Below are positions 1 through 6,999 of a DNA stretch of 9,577 bases, in pieces. The first letter of the stretch is position 1; every line of letters starts with the position of its first letter. A model generated the notes under the pieces. It saw nothing but the letters and a program-made list of their open reading frames with translations. It did no database searches and was not told where the DNA came from. The stretch is from Embleya sp040605455 (GTDB lineage: Bacteria; Actinomycetota; Actinomycetes; Streptomycetales; Streptomycetaceae). The stretch lies in assembly GCF_040605455.1 (NCBI RefSeq), contig NZ_JBEXCV010000237.1, positions 1 through 9,577 on the forward strand. The letters run 5' to 3'. Position numbers and translations under genes: made by a program.

Positions 1-557
1 GCGAGTTCGCGCGGACCCGAGGCGGCGAACAGCGTGGTCGGCCGCCCGCGCCCGTCCGCCCCGCGCACGGCGGCCCGCAGGCCCGCCTCGCCGAGCGCGT
101 ACGCGCTGCCCTCGTCGCTGCCCAGGTATTCGCACCCGCCGATCACGACGGGTGGTCCCGCGTCCGACCCGGAACTCGCCACGCAGGCCGAGCCGGTACC
201 AGCCACCACCACGACGCCGCGTCCGGACAGCGGCGGCGCGAGCAGCAGCGGCGGTACGTCGCCGGAGACCACGAGCCGACCCGAAAGGCCCTGTTCGCGC
301 GCGATCACGGCCAGTCGGTCGATCGCCCCCGGCGCGGTGTCCATGGTGATCGTCGAGCTCGCGAGCCAGCCGAGCGACGCACCGCCCAGGTCCGCGGCGA
401 TCTCGGACAGCAGTCGAAGGAGCGTCTCCTCGGCCGCCGCACCGGCCGACGCGGGGTTCACCGACTCCCGGATGTACCGGATCGTGTCGAGCGCCATGGC
501 CGTGGTGCGCGTGCCGCCGGCGTCGATCGCCCAGTATCTGCCGGCCCGGTACCCCAC
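1..557 (-). CDS. BadF/BadG-family sugar kinase, GlcNAc-kinase-like (partial, C-terminus outside window)
   Basis: The first 185 residues of an ASKHA-fold ATPase of the BadF/BadG/BcrA/BcrD family, which in actinobacteria mostly holds N-acetylglucosamine kinases (ATP plus GlcNAc gives GlcNAc-6-phosphate, cytosolic). Visible are the phosphate-1 motif AIDAGGTRTT (residues 10-18 region, D12), a likely catalytic Asp in SGDVPP (D100), the phosphate-2 motif AGTGSA (119-124), and the family block GGCEYLGSDEGSAYALGEAG (140-159). Family members run about 300-340 residues, so roughly the last 40-45 % lies beyond the left edge. I chose the GTG at 557 because it includes the whole phosphate-1 strand and has GGAGG 9 bases upstream; the ATG at 497 would cut that motif off. 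It is divergent from the cyclitol operon with 133 bp between starts. Family is clear. The substrate could be GlcNAc, another amino sugar or, speculatively, a cyclitol. Confidence 0.85.
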   Translation of the reverse strand, partial: MGYRAGRYWAIDAGGTRTTAMALDTIRYIRESVNPASAGAAAEETLLRLLSEIAADLGGASLGWLASSTITMDTAPGAIDRLAVIAREQGLSGRLVVSGDVPPLLLAPPLSGRGVVVVAGTGSACVASSGSDAGPPVVIGGCEYLGSDEGSAYALGEAGLRAAVRGADGRGRPTTLFAASGPREL

Positions 558-558
558 A

Positions 559-585
559 GTCGAAAGCCTCCGCGGTCTGTCGAAA
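559..585. promoter_or_regulatory. Candidate operator: two GTCGAAA direct repeats 20 bp apart
   Basis: GTCGAAA occurs at 559-565 and again at 579-585, exactly 20 bp start to start, which is close to two helical turns. The first copy lies between the ribosome binding site and the GTG start of the leftward kinase gene and the second lies just upstream, so a bound protein would block that gene's leader. The spacing and identity are seen directly; the operator role is inferred. Confidence 0.3.
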
Positions 586-690
586 TCCGATGGTCCAGGT
601 CACGCTACCGGTGCGGGATGCCGGCCGAGGATGGTGAGGGCGCAGTACGGTGGACGACACTCTGGGTCACCCGATACGGACGGAGCGTCG

Positions 691-2088
691 ATGCGGCACG
701 GCGGCGGTGTGCTCGGACTGGTGGCTCCCGCGACGAGTTGGGGGCTGTTCTGGGGTGGTTGGGCCGCGCTGATCCCCACGCTCAAGGACGAACTCGCGCT
801 GGACGACCGGCAGCTGGGCCTGGCTCTGTTCGCGGTCCCGGTCGCGGCGGTGCCCGCGATGTTGCTCACCGGGCCGCTCGCCCGGCGACTCGGCCCGCGC
901 ACGTTGCCGCTGGTGACCGCCGCGTTCGCGCTCGGCACCCTGGCCGTCGCGGTGGTCGGATCCCGGTGGACGTTCGCCGCCGCCCTGCTCCTGATCGGTG
1001 CGGCCAGCGGCGCGATCGAGGTGGCGCTGAACGCCACCACGGCCGCACGCGAGGCGCTCACCGGCGAGCGGCTGTTCAACAAGGTCCAGGCGGCCACCCC
1101 GCTGGCGATGGTGCTCGCCGCCCCTGCGGTCGGTCTGGCCCTGCATCTGGGCGCATCCGCGCGGGCGATCCTGGTGACCATCGCCGTGCTGGTCGCACTC
1201 AGCGCGGTCCTGGCAATCGATCGGCGGCGGTGGCAGGAGCAGGACCCCGGGCCGGACAGCCCGGCCGACCGCGCGCACGGCCGGCTCCTGGTCGCCCTGC
1301 TGGTGGTCGGCTCGGTCGGCGGCACGGTGCTGCTGATGGAGAACACCGTCGAGCAGTGGGGCGCGATCCACCTGGCGGACGACCTCGGCGCGGGTTCCTT
1401 GCTCGCCGCGTGCGGGCCGGCCGCCTATATGGCGGGCCTGTCCGCCGGTCGCATGCTCGCCCAGTGGCGCGGCGAACGGATCGGCGACCGTACGCTGGTG
1501 CTCGTCGGCGGCGTGTTGGGCGGGCTCGGACTCGCCCTCGCCGCAGCGGCCTGGTCCACCGCGAGCACGCTCGCCGGGTTCGCGCTCGCCGGCGTCGGGC
1601 TGGCCCCGGTCGTCCCAACCCTGCTCGCCGCGACCGGGCGCGCGGTCGGCCCGAAACGGCGCCCACAGGCGATCTCGCTGGTCACCACGGTGTCCTATGC
1701 GGGTTTCCTGGGCGCTCCGCCACTGGTCGGCACGTTGGCCGGGCACCTGGGTCTGAGCACCGTCCTCGGCATCGTCGCGCTGTGCGGAGTCGTGGTGGTG
1801 ATGGGCAGTCAGTCGCTGCGGTTGCTGCCGGCCGAGGGGACGGGTGACCCGGAGACCGGCCCGGGTACGAATCCGGCGGTGGACCCGGCGGACCCGGTGG
1901 ATTCGGCAGGCCGGGCCGATCGCGCGGACGACCGGGATCCTCCGGGACGGCAGGACGATTCGGGTGATGGCAACGATTCGTCGGACGAGCGAAGTTCACC
2001 GAAGGGGTCGCGCGGGGCGAGCACATCGAGCGGTCCACACCGACCCGACCGGCCCAACCGACCGAACCGGAAGGGGGTTTCCCGATGA
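691..2088 (+). CDS. MFS transporter, first gene of the cyclitol operon
   Basis: A 465-residue major facilitator protein of the inner membrane. About 380 residues form the hydrophobic core, enough for 12 transmembrane segments. The loop after the second segment has the basic pattern LARRLGPR, in the place of the usual MFS G-x-x-x-D/R-R-x-G-R/K motif. The segments GLAPVVPTLLAA and SYAGFLGAPPLVGTLAGHLG (about 308-350) resemble the YbjJ-like branch. The ATG at 691 follows GGAG with 5-base spacing and begins right before the first membrane segment. Residues 383-465 are a hydrophilic, low-complexity tail rich in Asp, Pro, Arg and Ser, with no membrane segment. The gene overlaps the next by ATGA, so the two are probably translationally coupled. 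Its place in the operon suggests export of the product (or uptake of a precursor); the direction cannot be read from the sequence. Confidence 0.85.
   Translation: MRHGGGVLGLVAPATSWGLFWGGWAALIPTLKDELALDDRQLGLALFAVPVAAVPAMLLTGPLARRLGPRTLPLVTAAFALGTLAVAVVGSRWTFAAALLLIGAASGAIEVALNATTAAREALTGERLFNKVQAATPLAMVLAAPAVGLALHLGASARAILVTIAVLVALSAVLAIDRRRWQEQDPGPDSPADRAHGRLLVALLVVGSVGGTVLLMENTVEQWGAIHLADDLGAGSLLAACGPAAYMAGLSAGRMLAQWRGERIGDRTLVLVGGVLGGLGLALAAAAWSTASTLAGFALAGVGLAPVVPTLLAATGRAVGPKRRPQAISLVTTVSYAGFLGAPPLVGTLAGHLGLSTVLGIVALCGVVVVMGSQSLRLLPAEGTGDPETGPGTNPAVDPADPVDSAGRADRADDRDPPGRQDDSGDGNDSSDERSSPKGSRGASTSSGPHRPDRPNRPNRKGVSR
1881..1907 (+). repeat. 9-bp tandem repeat in the tail of the MFS gene
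   Basis: Three consecutive 9-base units, GGACCCGGC, GGACCCGGT and the variant GGATTCGGC, encode DPA-DPV-DSA inside the disordered C-terminal tail. The surrounding tail to about 2070 is also low-complexity, with recurring CGACC/CCGACC words. It looks like slippage-driven growth of a linker rather than a folded domain. Confidence 0.6.
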
Positions 2089-3086
2089 CCCGGGTCCTGG
2101 TGTTCGGGTCGGGGTACATAGCCGGGCACGTCGGCACCCGGTTGACCCGCCTCGGCCACGGTGTCGTGCTCGGCTCGCGGCGCCGCCCGCGTACCCCGGA
2201 GACCCGAGGGCTGCGCTGGCTCCCGGTGGACGTCGCCGATCCGCGGCAGGTGCGTACCGTCGTCGACGCGGTCCGTCCGGACGCGGTGGTGGCCGCCCAC
2301 GGGCCCTCGGACATCACCTGGTGCGAGGCCGATCCGGCCACAGCGGCAGCCGTACACGCGGCGGGCGCCCGGCACGTGGTGGCCGCGCTCGCGGGCCGGG
2401 CCGCGCGGACCGTGCTGATCTCCACGGACAACGTGTTCGCCGGGCACGCGGACAGCTGTACCGAATCCGATCCGACCGCGCCGGCCAACGCCTACGGCCG
2501 CGTGAAACTGGCCGCCGAGGCCGCCTATCTGGCCACCGGCGACGCGCTCGTGCTCCGGGTCAGCCTGGTGTACGGGTGGGACCGGGCCGGTCTGCGGCCG
2601 AACTTCTTCACCACGTGCGCCGAACGCCTGGCCGTGGGCGCGCCGGTCGCGGTGCCGGACGAGCACTGGAACACGCCGGTGCTGATCGACGATGTCGCCG
2701 CCTGGACCACCGCGCTGCTCGATTCGCCGCACACCGGCGTCGTGCACCTGGGCGGTCCGCGTCGGCTCTCCCGGGTCCGGTGGGCCCGGCACATCGCGGC
2801 AACCTACGGCGTCGACCCCGCGTTGGTGACCGCCGTCCCGCAGGGGAACACGGCGTACGCGTGCCGCCCGCGCAACGCGTGCCTGCACAGCGAGCGCGCC
2901 ACCCACCTGCCCGAACTGCGTGGCTTGGCCCCCGTGGACGTCTTCGCCGCGGACGCCGCGCTGATCGCCGCGCCGGCGGCGCACTCGCCTGCCCCGCACA
3001 AGAGCCCGACCGTCCCCGACACCACACCCACCCTCGACGCTTCAGCCGCCTTCGACGCCTCAGTCTTCGGAAGGGACCAGCCCTGA
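2085..3086 (+). CDS. RmlD-like short-chain dehydrogenase/epimerase, possible ValK counterpart
   Basis: A 333-residue extended short-chain dehydrogenase/reductase, closest in style to RmlD-type dTDP-4-dehydrorhamnose reductases. Visible are the N-terminal Rossmann glycine motif FGSGYIAG (residues 7-14), the active-site strand ISTDNVF with S113/T114, the catalytic YGRVK (Y137, K141), and the typical late motif NTPVLIDDVA. It should bind NAD(P)H and oxidise, reduce or epimerise a sugar or cyclitol. The ATG at 2085 is set by AAGGGGG seven bases upstream and overlaps the MFS stop. Its stop shares one base with the ATG of the pseudo-glycosyltransferase gene (TGATG). The position directly before that gene is where I recall valK in the validamycin cluster, but the step done by ValK is not firmly known to me. 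The last 35 or so residues (about 297-333) are a Pro/Ala/Thr-rich tail. Confidence 0.75.
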   Translation: MTRVLVFGSGYIAGHVGTRLTRLGHGVVLGSRRRPRTPETRGLRWLPVDVADPRQVRTVVDAVRPDAVVAAHGPSDITWCEADPATAAAVHAAGARHVVAALAGRAARTVLISTDNVFAGHADSCTESDPTAPANAYGRVKLAAEAAYLATGDALVLRVSLVYGWDRAGLRPNFFTTCAERLAVGAPVAVPDEHWNTPVLIDDVAAWTTALLDSPHTGVVHLGGPRRLSRVRWARHIAATYGVDPALVTAVPQGNTAYACRPRNACLHSERATHLPELRGLAPVDVFAADAALIAAPAAHSPAPHKSPTVPDTTPTLDASAAFDASVFGRDQP

Positions 3087-4522
3087 TGGACCGTCATCTG
3101 TTCCTGGCCAGCAAGCGCGCCGCCGTCAGTTTCGCCCCGGATCCCGATCGCGGCACGCTGCGACCATGGCTCGCCCCGGGTGGTACGGGAAACGTGGTCG
3201 CCGAGCAGGCGGGCGTGCTGGACGTGACCTGGATCGCCAGCGCGGATACCGACGACGACCATCGAGCCGCCCGGGAGAATCCGAACGGCCTGGAGCTGCG
3301 GCTGCGTTCGGGCCGAGACATCCGGGTCCGCCTGCTCCGCCACGATCGGGACACGTTCGAGGTGGTGCAGAACTTCTTCACCGCACAGCTGATGTGGGCC
3401 GCGAACAACTACGGCTGGGACAAGTGGAAGACGCCGACCTTCGGCACCGAGACCTACGCCGCGCTGGACCGGTTCGCCGAGTTCACCGAGGACTTCGCCG
3501 GTGCGCTGCTCGCCGACTCGGCCGACGTCTCGGACCCGGCCTACCTGGTACACGACTACCAACTCGTCGGCGTTCCGGCCCGGTTGCGCGCGGTGCGAGC
3601 GAACGCGCCGATCCTGCTCTTCGTGCACATCCCGTGGCCGTCCCCGGACTATTGGCGAATCCTGCCCAAGGCGATGCGGGTCGGCATCCTGGAGGGCATG
3701 TTGCCCGCGACCACCATCGGTTTTTTCGCGGAGCGGTGGTGCCGCAACTTCCTGGACTGCGTGGCGGATCTGATACCGGACGCCGAGGTGGACCGGAACG
3801 CGGGCGTGGTGCACTGGCGCGGTCGGCGCACCGGGGTGCGCACGATGCCGCTCGGCTACAGTCCGCTCGCCCTGGAAGCGGACCGGCCGCGTCTCCCGGA
3901 GGGGATCGCGGAGTGGGCGGGCGACGCACCGCTGGTCGTGCACAGCGGCCGGACCGACCCGATGAAGAACGCCGAACGTGCGGTGCGGGCCTTCGTATCG
4001 GCCCATCGTCTGGAACCGTCGGTGCGCTCCTCCAGGTTGCTGATCCGGATGAATCCCAATCGGCTCTACGTCGAGGCGAACGCCGACTACCTGCGGCGCG
4101 TGGAGTACACGATCGCCGAAGCGAACGCCGAACTGGGTCCGGACACCGTGCGGCTGCACTGCGACAACGAGGTCGAGCACACCATCGGCTGCTTCCGTCG
4201 GGCCGACGTGCTGATGTTCAACTCGACGGTGGACGGCCAGAATCTGAGCACGTTCGAGGCGCCGCTGGTCAACGAGCGGGACGCGGACGTGATCCTGTCC
4301 GAGATGTGCGGTGCGGCCGAGATCCTGGCCCCGGTCTGTCGCACGGTCAACCCCTTCGACCTGGTCGAGCAGGCCGAGGCGTTGGTCGCCGCGTTGACCG
4401 CGCCGGCCGCCGAGCGCAAGGCGGCGGCCGAGCGGCGGCGCCGGGTGGCCGAACCATGGACCCTGGAGGCGTGGGTCCGCACTCAGTTGGCCTGGCTGGA
4501 CATGGACCACCGCAATGACTGA
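3086..4522 (+). CDS. vldE: VldE/ValL-type pseudo-glycosyltransferase (validoxylamine 7'-phosphate synthase-like)
   Basis: A 478-residue GT-B protein of family GT20. It reads almost collinearly with VldE/ValL, the validamycin enzyme that couples GDP-valienol with validamine 7-phosphate through a C-N bond; VldE has about 497 residues. Shared blocks I recognise include FLASKRAA at the N-terminus, APGGTGNVVAEQAG, MWAANNYGWD, VHDYQLVG, FVHIPWPSPDYWRILPK, MPLGYSP, VHSGRTDPMKNAERAVRAF, FRRAD and STVDGQNLSTFEAPLVNERD. GT20 active-site positions are kept: D157 and H181 (acceptor side), R289 and K294 (nucleotide diphosphate), D383 and E391 (donor). The ATG at 3086 follows GGAAGGGA. Unlike its neighbours it has no low-complexity tail. 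Ordinary OtsA trehalose-6-phosphate synthase would instead show motifs such as GMNLVAKE; that alternative is unlikely. The exact cyclitol substrates cannot be read from the sequence. Confidence 0.88.
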   Translation: MDRHLFLASKRAAVSFAPDPDRGTLRPWLAPGGTGNVVAEQAGVLDVTWIASADTDDDHRAARENPNGLELRLRSGRDIRVRLLRHDRDTFEVVQNFFTAQLMWAANNYGWDKWKTPTFGTETYAALDRFAEFTEDFAGALLADSADVSDPAYLVHDYQLVGVPARLRAVRANAPILLFVHIPWPSPDYWRILPKAMRVGILEGMLPATTIGFFAERWCRNFLDCVADLIPDAEVDRNAGVVHWRGRRTGVRTMPLGYSPLALEADRPRLPEGIAEWAGDAPLVVHSGRTDPMKNAERAVRAFVSAHRLEPSVRSSRLLIRMNPNRLYVEANADYLRRVEYTIAEANAELGPDTVRLHCDNEVEHTIGCFRRADVLMFNSTVDGQNLSTFEAPLVNERDADVILSEMCGAAEILAPVCRTVNPFDLVEQAEALVAALTAPAAERKAAAERRRRVAEPWTLEAWVRTQLAWLDMDHRND

Positions 4523-5981
4523 GCCGGTGGACGGGCCGTCGGCCGGGGCCGTCCAGGTCGCGCAGTACCAATTGGGCAACGCGGTGTTGGTGCGCGGCGA
4601 GGGCATCCGCTCGTGGGATTCCACGGGGCGGGAGTATCTGGACTGCGTGTCCGGGACGTTCAATCTGGTGCTCGGGCACAATCACCCCGAGGTGATGGCG
4701 GCCGTGCGTGAGCAGACCGAGGAACTGGTCTTCGCCTCTTCCTCGTTCCGCACCGAACCCACCGACCGGCTGATGTGCGACCTGGTCGCGCTCGCGCCGG
4801 CCGGCCTGACCCGGGTGAACCTGCGCAGCAGCGGCGGGTCGACCGCGAACGAGGGCGCGATCAAGATCGCCCGGCACCACACCGGGCGGCGTGATGTGAT
4901 CGTGCCGTTCCGGGGTCACGTCGGGCAGACCATCGCGGCCACCGCGTTCAACGGCAGCAGCCGGATGCGCGCGCCGTTCCCGGTGCACGCCGCCGGCGCA
5001 CTGCACGTGCCCGATGCGTACTGCTTCCGCTGCTTCTATCGGCAGACCCCCGACACCTGCGGAATGTTGTGCGTGGAGCGGATCGAGGACTTCATCACGT
5101 ACGCGAGTTCCGGCAGCGTCGCGTGCGTGTTGATCGAGCCGATCAGCGGGATGGGCGGCAACATCGTGCCCCCGCCGGGGTATTTCCAGGCGCTGCGGGC
5201 GCTGTGCGACGAGCACGGGATCGTGTTGATCTTCGACGAGATCCAGACCGCGTTCGGCCGCACGGGCGAGATGTTCGCGGCGGACCACTTCGGGGTCACC
5301 CCGCACATGATGACCGTTGCCAAGGGCCTGACCGGCAGCGGCCTGCCGCTCGCGGCGATCCTGACCGAGGAGCGCATGGCCGACTGGGACCGGTCACTGC
5401 ACGGCTTCACCTACGGCGGCCACACGCTTGCCGCGGCGGCGGCGGTCAAGACGTTGGAGATCGTCCGCCGACCCGGGTTCCTGGCCAACGTGCGCCGAGT
5501 CGGTGCGATCCTGAGCGAGCGCCTGAGTGTGCTCCGGCGCGAGCATCCCGTGCTCGGCGACGTGCGGGGGCCGGGCCTGATGATCGGTGTGGAACTGGTC
5601 CGCCCGGACGGCGCGAAGGCGCCGGAACTGGCCCAGGCGTTCCAGCGCCACCTGCACACGCGGGGCGTCCTCACCCGCGTGTCGGAGCATGGCCTGGGCA
5701 ACGTGATCGAGTTGCGCCCACCGCTGATCCTGACCCCGCCCGACGCGCACCTGATCGCGGACCGGTTCGGCGAGGCGCTGGAGATGTTGCGGACGCGGAC
5801 GGCAGGTACGACTCCGGCGGCGCGCACGGCTCGGGGGGCGTGGGCCGCTCCGGCGGCGCGGGCGGCCCCGGGAGCGCGGGCGGCGGCACGGTCGACCCCG
5901 GGGGCGTCGGGCTCACCGGTTCGACCGGCCGAGTCCGTCTCGGCGACCTCGACCCCCGCCCCCTCGGACTCGTCGGAATGA
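4515..5981 (+). CDS. Class III PLP-dependent aminotransferase, likely cyclitol aminotransferase (ValM-like role)
   Basis: A 488-residue fold-type I, class III aminotransferase; the family is normally about 420-450. Key features are the cofactor-binding FDEIQTAFGRTG (D241 facing the pyridine nitrogen), the Schiff-base lysine K270 in TVAKGLTGSGLP, and the phosphate-binding region around FTYGGHTLA. A cysteine cluster C170-x2-C173-x8-C182-x3-C186 fits a known subset of this class that carries a CYRCP-like insert. By context it would convert a cyclitol ketone, such as validone 7-phosphate, into the amine that supplies the bridging nitrogen for the pseudo-glycosyltransferase; amino donor unknown. 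It starts at an ATG 8 bases inside the preceding gene and its stop overlaps the next start (ATGA). Residues 427-488 are an Ala/Pro/Ser/Thr tail not expected in the fold. A non-cyclitol substrate cannot be excluded from sequence alone. Confidence 0.82.
   Translation: MTEPVDGPSAGAVQVAQYQLGNAVLVRGEGIRSWDSTGREYLDCVSGTFNLVLGHNHPEVMAAVREQTEELVFASSSFRTEPTDRLMCDLVALAPAGLTRVNLRSSGGSTANEGAIKIARHHTGRRDVIVPFRGHVGQTIAATAFNGSSRMRAPFPVHAAGALHVPDAYCFRCFYRQTPDTCGMLCVERIEDFITYASSGSVACVLIEPISGMGGNIVPPPGYFQALRALCDEHGIVLIFDEIQTAFGRTGEMFAADHFGVTPHMMTVAKGLTGSGLPLAAILTEERMADWDRSLHGFTYGGHTLAAAAAVKTLEIVRRPGFLANVRRVGAILSERLSVLRREHPVLGDVRGPGLMIGVELVRPDGAKAPELAQAFQRHLHTRGVLTRVSEHGLGNVIELRPPLILTPPDAHLIADRFGEALEMLRTRTAGTTPAARTARGAWAAPAARAAPGARAAARSTPGASGSPVRPAESVSATSTPAPSDSSE
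5795..5960 (+). repeat. Low-complexity GC-rich 3' extension of the aminotransferase gene
   Basis: About 165 bases built from GCGGCGC, GGGCGGC and CCGGGGGCG-like words. It encodes a tail of Ala-Arg, Ala-Pro and Ser-Pro runs after the last recognisable helix of the aminotransferase. There are no exact tandem units, but base composition is far more biased than in the core gene. All three frames stay open, which suggests slippage-type growth. Confidence 0.5.
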
Positions 5982-6958
5982 GAGTCGAGTTGGGCCCGGA
6001 CGGCCCCTGCCTGCGGCTCGACCGGCCGGACCCGCCGGCGGGTGAGCATCGGGTGCTGGTCCGGGTCGAACTGGCCGGCCTGTGCCGCTCCGACCTCAAG
6101 GAGGTGGCCCGCGAGCGCCACGGCCCCAGCCAGTTCGGTCACGAACTCGTCGGCGTGATCGCCGAATCCACGCTTGCGGATCGGCTGCCCACCGGCCTGC
6201 GGGTGGCCCTGGACCCCAACGTCCGGCTCACCCGGACCACCGGCTTCGCGACCGAGATGTACGCGGCCGGGCCGGCCGACCGGCTGCTCACCGCACTCCC
6301 CCTGGTCCCGGACCGACTCCCGTCCCGCCAGGCCGTGTTCGCCGAGCCGCTCGCATGCGCCGGACACTGCGTCGCGGCGTTGGCCGGACACCTGGGCGCG
6401 CCGCCGGCCGGCCGCCGGGTGGTCGTGTTCGGTGCGGGCGCGGCGGGTCTGCTCATTGCCCGCCTCGCCGAACTGGCGGGCGCCGACGTCACGTTGGCCA
6501 ACCGCAGCGCCGACCGCGCGAAGTTCCTCCGGGACCGGGGTTTCGAGGTGAGCGCCATCGCCACGCTGCCGGCCTCGGCATTCGACGCGGCGGTGATCGC
6601 AACCAGCTTCGTCCGCCCGGACATCCTGGCCGAGGCCCTGCACGTACTCGCCCCGGCCGGCCTGGCCCTGCTCTACGGCGGCACCGCGCCCGGCGACGAA
6701 CTCCCGGGCCTGCCCGTCGACCTGGACCACGTGCGCCGGCACGAACACGCGGTCCACACCACCTGGTCCGGCCGCCCGGTCACGGTGGCCGGCAGCTACG
6801 GCACCACCCCCGCCGACTTCACCACCGCCCTGGCCACCCTCCCGAACCTGCCCGTGGAACGCCTGATCACCGAGGAGATCACCCTCCCCGAACTCCCCGA
6901 CGTCCTCCGCGACCAGATCACCGGCCGTCCCCTGGGCAAAACAGTGATCCGACCGTGA
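5978..6958 (+). CDS. Zinc-type medium-chain dehydrogenase, likely cyclitol reductase (ValN-like role)
   Basis: A 326-residue medium-chain dehydrogenase/reductase. The N-terminal GroES-like domain has catalytic-zinc ligands C36 (LAGLCRSD) and H55-E56 (FGHELVG); a further acidic ligand candidate is in FAEPLACAGH. The Rossmann domain has VVVFGAGAAGLLIARLAE. In the validamycin pathway the ValN reductase converts valienone 7-phosphate to validone 7-phosphate, the substrate of the aminotransferase; here it directly follows that aminotransferase, supporting the same role. The ATG at 5978 overlaps the upstream TGA, with only a weak ribosome binding site, so reinitiation is likely. It is shorter than typical family members (about 340-360) because the four-cysteine structural-zinc loop is missing: after VALDPN the chain goes straight to RLTRTTGFATEMYA. 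It closes the operon. Other sugar or polyol dehydrogenase activity is possible. Confidence 0.8.
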   Translation: MRVELGPDGPCLRLDRPDPPAGEHRVLVRVELAGLCRSDLKEVARERHGPSQFGHELVGVIAESTLADRLPTGLRVALDPNVRLTRTTGFATEMYAAGPADRLLTALPLVPDRLPSRQAVFAEPLACAGHCVAALAGHLGAPPAGRRVVVFGAGAAGLLIARLAELAGADVTLANRSADRAKFLRDRGFEVSAIATLPASAFDAAVIATSFVRPDILAEALHVLAPAGLALLYGGTAPGDELPGLPVDLDHVRRHEHAVHTTWSGRPVTVAGSYGTTPADFTTALATLPNLPVERLITEEITLPELPDVLRDQITGRPLGKTVIRP

Positions 6959-6986
6959 ACCCGAGGGCGCGGGCGGGGGTGCGTCA

Positions 6987-6992
6987 TAGGAT
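6987..6992 (+). promoter_or_regulatory. Candidate -10 box for a leaderless PPOX transcript
   Basis: TAGGAT lies 7 bases before the ATG at 7000, where a -10 hexamer would sit if transcription began at the start codon itself. No Shine-Dalgarno sequence precedes that ATG, which fits leaderless translation, common in actinobacteria. I see no convincing -35 element. Confidence 0.35.
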
Positions 6993-6999
6993 CCCGAAG

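Noticed and set aside
34..690. In-frame rightward extension upstream of the MFS start
   Set aside because: It is antisense to the BadF kinase, low-complexity and hydrophilic; the MFS protein proper begins at the ATG at 691 with a ribosome binding site.
1844..3085. Long open frame upstream of the pseudo-glycosyltransferase
   Set aside because: It is rich in Arg/Gly/Pro and overlaps the SDR in another frame; homology to VldE begins only at the ATG at 3086.
3086..4522. Ordinary trehalose-6-phosphate synthase (OtsA)
   Set aside because: Block-by-block reading follows VldE rather than OtsA, and the operon lacks a trehalose-6-phosphate phosphatase but has aminotransferase and cyclitol-reductase-like genes.
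2804..4681. Leftward 625-codon open frame
   Set aside because: It is a GC-bias shadow of the SDR and pseudo-glycosyltransferase genes, with no recognisable motif and biased composition.
5069..5977. Upstream extension of the medium-chain dehydrogenase frame
   Set aside because: It overlaps the well-supported aminotransferase in another frame; the true start is the ATG at 5978.
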